Below, one piece after another: positions 34,301 to 46,400 of a stretch of DNA of 64,000 nucleotides. Positions within the stretch are counted from its first letter, which is position 1. Every line of letters starts with the position of its first letter. The DNA is from Blastomussa wellsi (Eukaryota > Cnidaria > Anthozoa > Scleractinia > Plerogyridae), in the NCBI GenBank assembly GCA_947652115.1, contig OX393570.1, positions 21,376,175 through 21,440,174 on the forward strand, written 5' to 3'. The position numbers were made by a program, and so were the translations under genes. The notes below the pieces were generated by a model that was given only the letters and a program-made list of their open reading frames with translations, did no database searches and was not told where the DNA came from.

Positions 34301-35446
34301 AAACTTACAACAAATGGATATTATAACTGTTGTATTCCCTTGTAATACCTGTGGAGCGTGGGTCCATGGAAACCGTTCATCATCTCGCTCTATTTTAGGT
34401 TAATTTAACTTCTTAATTTTTACCCATGTAGTTGTCTTGGCAATGCAAATAACCTTGTTTTCAAACGGAAGCTCCTGGAGCTCGGCGAGCTCGACAGTAT
34501 TTTAATTACAAAATTAAGAAATATGCTTCAGGTTCTTACTGCCTGTTCAATTAGCATCCAATCTAATTTTTGCAGAACTTAATTTGGCGACAACGCAAGA
34601 GGCAGATGTCGCGACCAATTTGGAAAAAATTCGTGAAATTGACCATAAGGCTGATCCGATTAAAATTACTATGAATAAGGAGATGCACAACAATATTATT
34701 GAAAAGTTTCAATTCATTCTCGACAGGTCTAGTTTCCTTATTGACATATTTGTTACAGGCATGCATTAATTGTTCTTTGATTTTCAACATGCCAGTTCTT
34801 TTGAGTTGTGTACCAGCTAAAGATATAGCCAGGATGACAGACGGTTCGAAATGGGAGGTAGAAGGAGAAGCTAGAAAAAAAGACGTTCGTTCGTCTTCCC
34901 GATTTCCTTTGGCTTGCCCAGCTCAGTCTCTGATTACTTTTATCAATACCGTGATCCACTAGGGCGGTTCGTCAGAGGCTAAATATCAAGTTGGTAATCG
35001 ATGATCATATATTGAAAACCCAAGTTCGAGCGTCGTGCTCGGCAAAATATTGACACTTCGTGGCCAATATTCTCCCAGACGGCCTTCGAGATTGATGGAT
35101 AAGTTAGAAATTCATTAAACTAGCTTTATAATTAAGACCTTTTACTCGGCAACACAGCAATTAAAATATTGGAGCGGCAATTAAGTAAGCTGATTGGTCC
35201 ATTTTAGTTCCTGGTTCTCTTGACTGTCTTAGTTGTGTGTGAGCATGTCTCAGTTTAGCTCTGACTTATAAAAGTAAGGTGATCAATCCTTATTCTATTT
35301 AAGGTAAGTTTTGAAGAAGACAGAACCATTCAATAAGTAGTGATAGCAAATGCGAAAGAATGGTTACTGTCAAATTAAAATGACACTGCTTTATGAGCTC
35401 TGTAATATTAATTCAAAAACCTAAACAGACCTTTCTTTGGTTAGAA
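34300..35446. other. Intergenic stretch upstream of the lectin gene
   Basis: No gene is recognisable. Overlapping short frames occur on both strands near 34560-34960 without family resemblance. The proximal promoter of the downstream gene lies at the right end. Confidence 0.5.
35267..35274 (+). promoter_or_regulatory. Candidate TATA box
   Basis: The sequence tataaaag lies 180 bp upstream of the chosen start codon of the PAN-EGF-lectin gene, allowing a short 5' UTR. Confidence 0.45.
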
Positions 35447-37941
35447 ATGAGCTGCCATAAAATTGCTCTGTTTCTTCTGCTTCAAACTAAGGCAGTTTTC
35501 TTAATTGAAGAAAACTCCACACTTTCTCGTTCGTCGTATTTCAGAACGCTGGAAAATAAGCAGCTTGTGGGATACGTTGTCAAAAGGTTTGATTCTCCCA
35601 GTTTGTTATCGTGCGGACAACAATGTATGAGAAGCGCGTGGTGTACCTCAACAAACTACAAGATGTCATCAAAGAAGGACGGCAAAGGAACTTGTGAACT
35701 GAACAAGCACGACATCTCCCTTATCAAGGACAATGTAAACTTTCACGATCACGAAGGAGTTACTTTCTCGATGTTACTGAAGGTAAAAAGAATATTGTAA
35801 ATAAATTAAATTAAATTGTTGCAATATTCTACGAAAAGGTAGCTTCGTGGACATGAGCGCTTGAAATTTTTTACTTCGTTTGCCAATATCTGTAATGGTG
35901 TTTGTTGCCGTTTTCTGCTGCTGGTATATAGGGAAATTTTAGGTAAGCTATTTACTTGGTTTACGCTGGTTTCCATTGAGACGCTAAACTATTCCGAGGT
36001 TGAAACAACTCTGCACTGTTAAATGTCAGACGTAATCTTTATCGTTCGTCCACCGAGGAAAAACCTGATTTTTATAAGCGTCCCCTGTAAACAAAATTAA
36101 ATCCATATATTAATGTTTTTAATTTTATTCAGGGGTGTTTAATCAACAGCTGCCTCAATGGTGGTTCTTGTTTGCCCGACAAGGAAAACCAAACCTTTAC
36201 ATGTTCGTGCCAACCATCTTGGACTGGGAACAAATGTGAGTTTTACTTTACTAAGACGTGTTTGGCTCATTTCAGTGCTGTTGATAACCAAAGCATAGCG
36301 AAACATGTTTTATTAAGAAATATTTGCCGTCTTAAAAAGTTTACGAAAAGCGGCATTAAATTCTCGCCCAACACAAACCAAAAATAGCTTTTCCGTGGCA
36401 AAATAGTATAAGAGCCCGCTCTGGTGCCTCGCTTTGAAATGGCATTCAGTATATAAAAAGCTAGCATGTCAATATGTGTTTTGCTAAATAATCCCACAAT
36501 ATCGGCGGTAAATTAACTGCTAGAAGCGTAATTAAAAAGCTGAGATCGAGAAGTCATATAAAGTAATTTTTCAGTTTACCTATGCCGGTAGTAATTCAAA
36601 TTTGCTCGACAATTATACCTTTCCTTTCACAGCTGTTTTTTACTTTTTTATGCAAAAAATAATACATTTTGATACATCCTTTTTTGATATTTGTTGAAAT
36701 GCAAATCGCCCAGCAGCTGGAATACAAATAGTGGTAATGTTTCTGATGCAACAGCAACAATATAGGCTGTCACACAATAAACGAATTCAATGTCGAGAAT
36801 TCTCGCGCGCTCATTGGTTGAGAGCTATGGTGCATGAGAGTATAGACCATGAAAATGCTGTAACATGCAACGCCAAAATTGAGTCATGTACTTGTCGGAA
36901 TATTCAATGAGTTTGTAAAGACACCGAGGATGACTAGGTGAAATTTATTCATTCCCGTAACGAGTTGGCTATAACCATTTCATATATTCAACAAGCGAGA
37001 GTGGGATAATTGTTTTATTAAAAACGCCCAAAAAATATTGTACGAACATTGCAAAAATGCATTCTTTTACGCGTACACGTGCCTTTTTGGTAGGTCAATG
37101 GTATATGAGCTCATATACCATTGCCTCTCAACCAATCAAAACTCAGGAAATGCAATATACCATAGCTAGTTTTTAATAAATGCCCATATACCCCGATGGC
37201 TAAGCCTTCCAATGAAAGCTCTTGATTTGCGTTAACCAATTATCGCGTTTGTTGGATTTGGGATGATTACTAGTATTAGATAAAGAACGGACATCTCTAC
37301 ATTCAAAGCGGTGTAATAAAATCAGCGTTTGACTTTATCAGCGGGCGAGTATCGTATATGGTATTCCTGTATGGGATGTTCATAGATGCAGATACATTCA
37401 TTAATTAAGTGAAAGTGCTGGACAGTGATGAATACCGTTCTCTGACACCATATAAATACATTACACGAAGCGTTCTCTTTTGTATTCTGATTCTCTTTCA
37501 AACTGGTCAGGTTTTTCGCAAGCATGGGTCATACATGGAAATTCATGCTACCACGTCAACAACACTCCGACCCTTAACTACGACGACGCTCGAACGACTT
37601 GCCAGGATCTTGGAGCAGATCTGGCTATAGTCCGATCGGCCGACGAAAATGAATTCCTCTTGAACCTGCTACTTAAACAACCAAAAGTGCAAACTTTGGG
37701 AGCATGGCTTGGACTTAAGAGAAAGGCTGATTCTAAGTTCTACTGGGTCGATGACACTTCACTAGAGGGGCAGTATTGTGGATGGGCGAAGGGAGAGCCG
37801 AATAACATTCATGATCAGGAGAAATGCGTTCACTTATATGCCAAGCACGACCCGGGAAAGTGGAATGACAATAAGTGTAAATTGTCGAAGAGCGACTTAC
37901 GCGAGGCTCCAGTTATACTTTGCCAGAAAAAGTGTATTTGA
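35447..37941 (+). CDS. Secreted PAN/apple, EGF and C-type lectin protein
   Basis: Three exons (35447-35782, 36133-36235, 37511-37941) join in phase to 289 residues. Residues 1 to about 18 (MSCHKIALFLLLQTKAVF) look like a signal peptide. A PAN/apple-type module follows, with cysteines in SLLSCGQQCMRSAWCTSTNY and GTCELNKH. Exon 2 is an EGF-like module (SCLNGGSC, CSCQPSWTGNKC). Exon 3 is a C-type lectin domain (WVIHGNSCYHVN, LGAWLGLKRKAD, FYWVDD, GEPNN, KWNDNKC, VILCQKK). The GEPNN and WND positions are the usual calcium and sugar ligands; EPN is the mannose-type signature, so calcium-dependent mannose-type binding is likely by family knowledge. The role could be microbe recognition or adhesion, an inference. 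The start at 35447 is preferred over 35393 because it begins the hydrophobic leader. No membrane segment is visible. Confidence 0.82.
36780..37190. repeat. Repeat-like block in lectin intron 2
   Basis: Pieces such as gttggctataaccatttcat and gggataattgtttta resemble the fold-back repeat at 42655-42780 (gttggttataatcacttcat, ggaataattgtttta). Within it, tatatgagctcatata is a short palindrome. The edges are unclear. Confidence 0.5.
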
Positions 37942-38774
37942 ACCCAGGCACCATTTTATTTCATTCGGGCTGTTTGAAAGGGTAAATTATGCTAATCCAT
38001 GTACTTGCTTCAAAAATTACTAAGCTTAAATATCTGTTAAGCTTAGGTATGATAAAATTGATCAGATTATTTCGTAGTTAAAGAATCTGACCCACCCATT
38101 ATGCATCGCGAGTCAAACCGCCATTTTTGGGGCCCCGGAAAAAGCGAGTTTTAGCGACCGACATATTTTATCTGTTTCCAGTGACGTTGAATGCTTTAAG
38201 CAGGTGATATCTTTACGAAAATAAACTCCTCGCTAACTTTTCTTTCTTTGGGGTTCCTTATTTTTTGTATAATCGCTTTTTGTAATAACAATAACAATAA
38301 TTTAAGCGGGTGATGCAAAGTTGTGGGTGGGTCAGGCTCTTTAACGTTACATAAGATCCATTGATGTGTGGTATCAGAAGCTTCTGGTGGTATCTATCAC
38401 CCATAAATAAACTGAACCATAACACGGCACGAAATAGTAGCTATATTAACAATAATATTCCTATTTTCGTATAAGGGACCTGTACTTTTTCTTTTTAATT
38501 TTCTTTTCTTTTTTAAGACAAAATTTGTTTGTAATAGTTTTAATATGTACTGTAATATTTTTTTAAATTAAAATGTAAAAAAATTGTGCAAGTAAATGCT
38601 TTCGAGAAGTAATAAATAAAACATGTTGTAAATAGCTGTCGTATTTTGAAATTTTCCGTAAATGGGACATTTCACTCTGTGTAATAAATGTAATACAAAC
38701 CATAAATGGAACAAGAAGTGTATAATAGACTGCCTATTTCTGTCAGTGGAGACCACAAAACGTGTTATTCTCTT

Positions 38775-38890
38775 ACTTACACCGTAAATCCTCTTATTAA
38801 GCCACTCCCCCTCTAAGAAGCCACTACCCCTCCCTAATTATCACTTTTTAGAGGAAGAAATTTAGTATCCCTCCCCCCCCCCCCCTAAAA
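38775..38890. repeat. Fragment of a transposon-like repeat
   Basis: The stretch accgtaaatcctcttattaa, followed by gccactccccctctaagaag units, resembles the termini of the element at 51119 (accgtatttattcgattaa). Only one end is recognisable, followed by a poly-C run. Confidence 0.4.
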
Positions 38891-39013
38891 TGTTATCTGA
38901 TAGCTGCGAAATGGCTAAAAGTTAACTGATAACTGAGAATCCAACACCCAAATGCAGGCCTTCGGCTTGGTAGTCAACTTATGTTATTTCTTCAATAATA
39001 GACTCGAACTGAC

Positions 39014-39430
39014 CAATGAATGAATGAATGAATGAATGAATGAATGAACGAATGAACGAGTGAATGAATGAATGAATGAATGAAAGGATGAATCAATGAA
39101 TCATTGAATCAATCAATCACAAAAACAACACAAGCGAACGAATGAGCAAGAAAACAAAGAACCGTCGAACGAAAGAACGAACGAATGAACGAACGAACGA
39201 ACGAACGAAAGAACGAACGAATCAACGAACGAACGAACGAACGAACGAACGAACGAACGAAAGAAAGAACGGACGTACGAACGAACGAAAGAACGAACGA
39301 ACGAACGAAAGAAAGAACGAACGAACGAACGAACGAACCTTACGAAAGAACCTTACGAAAGAACGAACGAACGAACTGACGGACGGACGGACGAACGAAC
39401 GTAAGCACGTACGAACCTGACGTACGAACA
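39014..39430. repeat. Tetranucleotide (GAAT)n and (GAAC)n arrays
   Basis: Almost pure gaat repeats (39014-39080) pass into gaac repeats with variants (39140-39430). The open frames across it (Thr-Asn-Glu-Arg on one strand, Arg-Ser-Phe-Val on the other) are by-products of the period, not proteins. Confidence 0.95.
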
Positions 39431-40515
39431 ATACCAATCAACGAGTGAATTCAAAATCTGTAGTCATGGAAGTGAGGTTTGTAACCGCTGCGGCCAGAGG
39501 GTTTTTTGGCTTGAAATATACGGATGGCCAATTCATATTATCAACCCAGTTGATAAAACCAAATTATCTTGTTATACAACAAGCACCACAGTTTCATTAG
39601 AAACTTACCCCCTCTATTACTAGAAATAAGTTTTCGTTAGTAGGACGCTTTCAATATTCCCATACATTTCTTTATATTTTGAACATACAAAGACGCACTA
39701 CTTTTATGGGCTCCCTGTGCTTATGTTAAAACGAGATTCGTGAGTAATTTAGTATTTATATGCCATCACTTGCGGGCTGACTTGCGGACGTGACAAGGTA
39801 ATTTGTATTTCATTTTTACCGGGGCCCAGCCGAAGGCTCTGTCGTTTTTTCAACGTAACGTTGTTGGGGATATATCGCTGACCTGAGATATATCGCTGGC
39901 TCGTTACTTTTGGGAGTGCTCGCTGGCTCATTGAAATTTTATCCGCCATTCTGAAAAGCACGAGGCATAGAGGACAGTCAAGAGAAAGATTATAGCTTTT
40001 TGGGGAACGACACGTTCCCCAACCTTTACGATGCACTAATTTATGAGCGAAAATTTAAGAGTGAATATTTGGAGAGACAAATTTACGAGCGATTACTTAA
40101 GAGTGAACCTTGCATCGTGAAACGAGAATATGAGCGACTTATCAAATCTGTGAACCTTCCATCGTAAAATTTATCGAGAATCAAAGAACAGGGGGGAGGG
40201 CTGCGAGAGATTAACTATATTTATGCAATCCCGTGTCCCACTGGGCTCCGGTAAGTTCCACGTAGTGGTTCTAGTTTCATATCTATTTTTAGCTTTATCG
40301 TGCTGTTTTCTTCTAAAAATGCAACTGTCAGTGACAAGACGTAAAGCAGAATCGCATTGTCAAAAAACTGCTCTAACTAATACTCCGTGTTAAAAAGAGT
40401 TTTTTTTTTTAATGATCGAAGGAAAAGATTTTCAAATGGACGAAAGTGGACTAGGTTCCATTACAACCTTCCCACCCTCCCTGACAAAGAAACACAGTCG
40501 CATTGTCACAACAAC

Positions 40516-41511
40516 ATGGCGGAAAATAATGAAGTCACTAATGTTACCGACGATTTTGAAGTTCTTCGGGTCAAAGCCCTTGAAGACAACGATTATTCGC
40601 GATGGATGGAAAACTTGCCGAATGAGAAGCAACTGTGTCCTCTGAAAGATTTAGCGATTCCAGGATCGCATGATTCGGGCACGTTTTTTCTCAGTCAGGT
40701 GATGGAGATTGGCCCCGATGAGTCACCCGCGATTCAAACGCTTGGGAGTATTTTCGGCAAAATAGCAAAGTCTGTGATCCATAGCTGGTCTGTGACACAA
40801 TCTATGACCATTTACGAACAGCTTTTGTCTGGAATTCGTTATCTGGACCTGCGAATGGCATACAGAGCTGAAGACAAACAGCTCCGTATTTTACATGGCT
40901 TGTACGGGTGGACAATTGAGCAAGTTTTGGGAGAAGTAAACCGATTTGTGGCAAATTATCCAAAAGAAATTGTCATCCTGGACTTTAATCACTTTTACAA
41001 CATGAATTCAGCTGCTCATGAAACATTGGCAGATACTTTGCTCGCTTCGTTTAGCGAGAGTTTTCGCGCCCCTGGCGACGATGGCCCAAGTGTCACCCTT
41101 CAAGAGATGTGGGCCAATGAAGAAAAGGTCATAATTATTTACCACGATTATGGTGTTGTCGATGCCTATCCTTGCTTCTGGCCGCCCCATTTGATCTGCT
41201 CACCATGGCCGAACACAGCTGATAGAAAACTGTTGATAGAGTTTCTTAACAAGCAATCTGCAGTGTCAAGTTTTTCAGGCGATGCCTTTCATGTTACACA
41301 GGCTGTTCTCACACCGCAAACCTCAACTGTGGTTCAAAACATGACCAGCACTTTAAAAGATGTATGTGCGATGAAATGCAACTGCCACGTAACTGGCTGG
41401 CTTAAAGCTCTCTGCGGCACCAAGTGTCACAAGTTTAATATAATCATAGCTGACTTTGTTGAGTTTGGAGATTTTATTCCAACTGTTATTAGTTTCAATT
41501 ATTTTTTCTAG
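40516..41511 (+). CDS. PI-PLC X domain-containing protein
   Basis: The uninterrupted frame gives 331 residues from the ATG at 40516, close to the length of animal PLCXD1-3 proteins. The catalytic X-domain begins with LAIPGSHDSGTF (His near residue 52). It continues with GIRYLDLRMAY, ILHGLYGW (second catalytic His) and VILDFNHFYN. Y and C2 domains of classical phospholipase C are absent, as in PLCXD proteins, which are thought to cleave phosphoinositide-type lipids or related phosphodiesters. I cannot tell whether it is closer to PLCXD1, 2 or 3. A longer frame from 40387 adds 43 residues rich in basic and aromatic residues, and the ATG at 40516 starts a more typical sequence (MAENNEVTNV). It is intronless. 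The 3' UTR contains two MITEs before a polyadenylation signal at 42507. Confidence 0.9.
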   Translation: MAENNEVTNVTDDFEVLRVKALEDNDYSRWMENLPNEKQLCPLKDLAIPGSHDSGTFFLSQVMEIGPDESPAIQTLGSIFGKIAKSVIHSWSVTQSMTIYEQLLSGIRYLDLRMAYRAEDKQLRILHGLYGWTIEQVLGEVNRFVANYPKEIVILDFNHFYNMNSAAHETLADTLLASFSESFRAPGDDGPSVTLQEMWANEEKVIIIYHDYGVVDAYPCFWPPHLICSPWPNTADRKLLIEFLNKQSAVSSFSGDAFHVTQAVLTPQTSTVVQNMTSTLKDVCAMKCNCHVTGWLKALCGTKCHKFNIIIADFVEFGDFIPTVISFNYFF

Positions 41512-41524
41512 TGTTATGACCATA

Positions 41525-41965
41525 AAGCCTAGTTTTCATATGTCGGAAAAATCCCAGACGGTTTGGGATTTCACTGTTTCCTGACCGTCCCAGATTTTTC
41601 TGACTAATGAAAATTGGAAATCTTTAATATTCCCGATCGGCTGGGATGGTCGGTGACAAATCAGGAAAATCGGGAGCATTGCTATTTTCCCGACGCGTCC
41701 CTGATTTCTGTGATGGTCGGCGATCATTCCCGACATATGAAAACTGAAATGTCCACTGTCAGGGACGTTTCCCATGGTTTTAGCTTGTTACCAATCCTCT
41801 AGCTTCTTTTTAATTGACTGGCTCCAGTCCCAAATTCAGAATGTCGAGAGAATCTGCAACACGATGTCTTGTGTTTCTCCGATATATGGGTAAAATCTAG
41901 GACAGTCGGGAAACAGTGACATCCCCGATCATCTGGGATTTTCCCGGCATATGAATACCAGGCTT
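41525..41965. mobile_element. MITE with ~30-bp inverted ends
   Basis: The left end agcctagttttcatatgtcg, continuing gaaaaatccca, is repeated in reverse at the right end (agcctggtattcatatgccg, gggaaaatccca). Extra internal copies of cccgacatatgaaaact occur. It begins 14 bp after the PLCXD stop codon, so it forms part of the 3' UTR. Confidence 0.8.
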
Positions 41966-41971
41966 AAGAGT

Positions 41972-42194
41972 GAGGCCCTATTAGGGGTTTTTGGGATACT
42001 GAATTTTGGGTAAAAAATTATAGGGATATGGGGTATTTTGGGGAAATTAACGGGATACGGGATATTTAAACCAGAGATTCGGGGATATCGAACATAAACG
42101 TTGGAGATACAAACCACCGCAATTAACAGGATATGGGATATTTGGGCCAAAAATTAATGGGATACGGGATAGTCAGACCCCCTAATGGGGCCTC
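41972..42194. mobile_element. GAGGCCC MITE, 6-bp target duplication
   Basis: The ends gaggccctattaggggt and (reversed) gaggccccattagggggt are inverted repeats. The element is flanked by aagagt on both sides (41966-41971 and 42195-42200). The interior has ggatacgggatatt-type repeats. The element at 57055-57243 has the same end type and also a 6-bp flank duplication. Confidence 0.85.
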
Positions 42195-42210
42195 AAGAGT
42201 ATAGCCTTTT

Positions 42211-42224
42211 GTTGCTTAGGCAAC
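42211..42224. promoter_or_regulatory. X-box-like palindrome
   Basis: gttgcttaggcaac has perfect 5-base arms and fits the RFX X-box pattern. It lies 10 bp after a MITE, in the PLCXD 3' region. Confidence 0.4.
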
Positions 42225-42506
42225 CAATGTATCAGACAGCTTTTAAACCTGGTTAGAGCGAAGAAATTATTAATGTGCAGATGTCAGCCACTGTCACAAA
42301 TGGAAAATTAGCTGACATTAACAAGAAATAAATTTGATGTAAATACCTCAAAATTGCCATCATTGTTCTCAGATCAATTAAGCACTAAACTGAGAAACCC
42401 CAGAACTTTTCATTTGACTTGTTGCAAATTTGTATCAAAAGTTTTTCAATAATTTTGTGAGTTATAAGTTAGATATATTTGTGATAATTTGGTGATTTGT
42501 TGTAAG

Positions 42507-42512
42507 AATAAA
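42507..42512 (+). terminator. Candidate polyadenylation signal for PLCXD
   Basis: A canonical aataaa lies about 1 kb past the stop codon and is followed within 25 bases by a T-rich stretch (gtttcttttacgtcc). Confidence 0.5.
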
Positions 42513-42654
42513 GTGTGAAGTTTCTTTTACGTCCCAACATGTATATTTATTAATAGTTGAGATGTTATAGTGTCATACTTTTCTGGTGAGAAAATTGTTT
42601 TAGTTTCCATTATTCATGCTTGACTGTCCTAGTCTGCCAACACAATACTGTCTA

Positions 42655-42780
42655 CATAACAATTATTCCATGAGCCCGCGTTGGATATGAAGTGATAAAA
42701 TAACCAACAAGCGCGTAGCGCGAGTTGGTTATAATCACTTCATATCCAACAAGGGCGAATGGAATAATTGTTTTAGTAAA
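42655..42780. repeat. Fold-back repeat
   Basis: The stretch aacaattattccatgagccc, with gttggatatgaagtgat, is mirrored by atcacttcatatccaacaag and ggaataattgtt, giving imperfect arms of about 45 bp around 42715. A related block is at 36910-37035. Confidence 0.75.
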
Positions 42781-43114
42781 TTCTCAAACCATATCTCTTG
42801 AATTTTTGTGGGAGACAGCTCCTGAAACCTGCCAGTGTCGGCCATTATAGAGGGCTGAAGTTAAAAACTTGGCACACTATTTTCCATATGACGTAAAACT
42901 CCGACTATTGGCTCATAGTCGGTGATTTTTAGCCAATCAAAAAGCTAGAAATGCAATAGTCGGAGCTGAGAATATACTAATGTGCTTTAGATTTCTTCAC
43001 ATACAACCCTAAAACAAGACCTTGATGGCTGAAAGTATTGGCATTCAAAATCTGTAATCTGTGTCTCTAAGGCCTGCTTTCCCAGTCAGAGAAAAGGAAA
43101 TGATGATGATAATG

Positions 43115-43127
43115 AAGATGACAATGA

Positions 43128-43159
<32 letters not shown>

Positions 43160-43160
43160 C
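43115..43160. repeat. (GAT)n microsatellite
   Basis: Uninterrupted gatgat run upstream of the GHKL-RING gene. Confidence 0.95.
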
Positions 43161-43478
43161 AGCCCTAAGCAAGAGACATCCCCCAGCAGCAGCTTTTTCT
43201 AAGAGAGCACTCTCATTTAAACTTGTGATCCAGAAGTTACAAATATCTTTCTTTCCATCGAAGTCAATAAACTAGAGGCTCCCTATTTCTTAGAAACAAA
43301 AGATATTTTGTAAAATCCCTAATCCTTTGACCCAACAAAATTTAGGTGCAGAATTCTTGGTTTGTTACAATGTTTTTTTTTTTATTTTCATTTTCATTTT
43401 TATTAATATATTTTTTTTCTTGTTGAGTTGGTTTGTTTTGAAAAATCTCAGGATTTGCAAAAACAAACATAAATAACA

Positions 43479-46400
43479 ATGATGTCATCGACATTCGTTG
43501 TCACCGTTGCGTGGTTCGTTTCCAGTCTTTTGTCGGTGATTGAGAACAAAATTAAAAAAAGTTGCTGTACATGTGCTGCATTTTATATTGATTTTCGTGA
43601 AGAAATGTCTCAGGAGTTACGTACCGCAAAGTCCATTAGTCTCAGTTTAACATCTCAATATGCTCCCTCATGGAAAACATGGGAAGGTATCCGCGAACTC
43701 GTACAAAACTGGCACGATGGGGTGTTCTCTTCTCTGGAGAAATTGCAAGTCACCACCTCTTCGAGATCGAAAGTGGATTTCCTCTTCTGCAAAGAGAGGG
43801 ACTTGTTTTTTTATAGAGCAGTGTTAAAAGCGGAGAGTTTGTTTTATTTTGAGGGAAAAACTGAAGAAAATAACGGCTTAGACGTTTTGACAAATCCAAC
43901 ACAAAATCGTGATCAAACGTTCGATGGTTCTCTTCCAGATTACATGTATCACAGAGACGACTGCGTGGAACTTGGGAAAATAGTTTATTCCCCAACCAAA
44001 GAGAAGCTTACTTTGATAAACCATGACACAGAACTTATGAGGAAAGTGCGGCTTCTTGGATTTTCAAAGAAAGCCTCCAGCAAAGAGGTAATTGGACAGT
44101 TTGGCGAAGGACTTAAAGTTGGCGCCCTTGCTTTGGTCAGGGAGGGGAGGGTAGTTTCCATGGAAACCAGTAGAGATCGGTGGAGGTTTGGATTGTCGCA
44201 TGATGAGGCATTTGATGAGGAGGTGCTGACTGTGTTTGTTGATGACAGGTGGAAGGAAAGTGACGACGATGATGATGATGATGCCAACCTTGGACGGACA
44301 GACACATGTGTGTCTGTCTTTCCACTTGGTCTTGAAGATTGGGGAGTGTACCTAAAACGCTTTCTTTTTCTTTGCCCACCTTCTGACTACGTCAAGTCTG
44401 AGGTGGGCACGTTGCTGGTTGGTGATCATTATAAAGGTCAGCTTTATGTCAAAGGTGTTTGGGTGTCGGACCTGTCCAAGGATGGTCTATCCTCTGGAGT
44501 TGACTTTGCCCATCTCAAGCTCGACAGAGATCGAAGAGCTGTCATTCACCTTAGTGACATTGACCATCAGATCAGCAGCATGTGGGTTCACGCCATAGAG
44601 CAGAGGCCAGATCTGATCCCATACTATTACGGTCTCTTGGAGCAAAATAACACCTCAGATGTACGACACGCAAATTTCTACTTCAGTGAAAAGTCCGCAC
44701 TGCTCATAGCTAACCATTTCTTTGCTACACATGGATCAATGACATACCCAATACCAAACTCCATTTCAGCAGAGAAGCTTAATGAAATCAAACAGGAAAT
44801 TCATCACAAGTTAGTTTTGTGTAATCAATCTTTAATCAATGTGTTGTACAAGTCTGGATTGGTTAATCCATTGGATACAATTCTTGCCAGAGCAACAATG
44901 AAAAGATCAGTTATAGTTCCATATGCAGAATTGACTCAAGAAGAAATAGATATTCTTCAGCATGTTGAAAAACTTGTACAGTTGTGCTATCCAGAGTTTA
45001 ATATGATTTGCATGGATGTTTCTGAATCTGCCGGACGCAAAATTCTTCGAAAAGAGTTTAGTCATTACGAGATCCCACGAGCTTTTTTGATTGGGAAAGC
45101 AGAACACTGTTGTGAACAAAGAGCTGGTACCAAGTGTTTCTGTAGGGAGGCTCTGATTTTGTCAAAGATATTGTGCCTTCATGATCAGCCTGAGCAATTA
45201 GTGCAAGGTTAGTTCAAGTTCATGCCTTTTATTCTCTCCTCTGCAGGCCAAGGCCTCGTTTTCTAGTCCATCGCAGGGTTACCCCCAGCATTATTTTGCC
45301 AGTACACATTTATACTTATGGGTATAGAGAGGCACTGTGAGAGTCAAGTGTCTTGCCCAAGAACACAAAGCAGAGTGCCCCGCCCACTTTTCGAACCCAG
45401 ACCGTCCAATCTGGAATCCAGCGCACTAAACATAGGCTATCACGCCTCCCACAATGTGGAGCCTGGAGAGAAGGGAAAACGAAAGCACAAGGGGGACACT
45501 GGGAGGGAGAAGGAAAAATACAAGGCCATTTCTCCCTTTCCATCTTTCTCTGTTTCTCCCATAAGTTTTTCTCCACTGGTGGAAGTTCTATGGGGGAGCA
45601 TATGCACTGACCATCCTTGGGGTAGATATGGCTCGTTTCTGCACATTGGAAATATGCAAAGCCAATTGATCAACCTCCCCACTCACACCACTCCCCTTCT
45701 CTAGCAGAAATTGTAGGACCACAATACCATAGTCACTGCTGTTTTGTTTTTCATTCTTTCCTGCAGTTGGTGAAAATTCATCTGATGGCTGCAGTGACAG
45801 CATTGTCAAGTTAGTAGCATCATTATCCATGCAGGTTTGCGGAATGAGTCAGCTATTTTGCAAAGATTTGCATGGAGAAGTTCTACAAACAGTGCAAAAA
45901 CTCCCAAAACCGTCACTACTCAAGGAGAGAGAGGAGATGTTGCAGGTTAGTGTACTGAAAGGTGGTGAATTTAAGAAAGGGAACAAAGAAAACTTAGAAT
46001 AACTTCTGCATTACCGGCCAAATAACTCATGCATGGCTCAACTTGCAAATTTACAAAATTTCCATTAAAGCTCTTACTGTTAAGCCCCCACCCCACCCAC
46101 CAACACAGAGACTTTTAGTCCCTCTACCCCTCCCTTATGCTTTTTAAAATTAATTATTTACATGTTCATCTCATGTTCATGTTGCTAAACAGCACTAAAC
46201 ATGACAAATTTCCTTTTTTTTTCTTTTATTTGTGCCCTAACTGAGATATTTAACCCCCCAGTTCTCTGTAATAAACCTCTTCTCTATTAACCCCCCTCCT
46301 CCACCCAGGCCCCTAGAAAGGTCTTTAAACACCCCCCCCCCCCCCCTTCTAGGTCGAAAGTCTTCAAAATAACCTGCAATTTTATATTATGCTGAAAGTG

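Larger units (their letters stand above)
37942..40515. other. Intergenic, with large tetranucleotide array
   Basis: Apart from repeats at 38775-38900 and 39014-39430 I see no gene. The region just upstream of 40516 includes the 5' part of a long frame (from 40387) which I treat as 5' UTR. Confidence 0.55.

Noticed and set aside
34563..34962. Pairs of overlapping 60-87-codon frames on both strands
   Set aside because: No family resemblance, no splice or promoter context, and the frames overlap each other on opposite strands.
39142..39437. Long frames of Thr-Asn-Glu-Arg or Arg-Ser-Phe-Val repeats on both strands
   Set aside because: They are the direct translation of a gaac/gaat tetranucleotide array, open in several frames at once, with no other coding sign.
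40387..40515. N-terminal 43-residue extension of the PLCXD frame
   Set aside because: It passes through an oligo-T run and has no PLCXD-like sequence; the ATG at 40516 gives the usual length.
43479..43604. Hydrophobic N-terminal leader of the GHKL-RING protein as a membrane anchor
   Set aside because: The extension looks unlike the rest of the protein and an in-frame ATG at 43605 begins a more typical cytosolic start; kept only as an alternative start.
43985..44379. Minus-strand Ser- and His-rich frames within the GHKL exon
   Set aside because: They are shadows of the Asp-coding gatgat run and flanking coding sequence.
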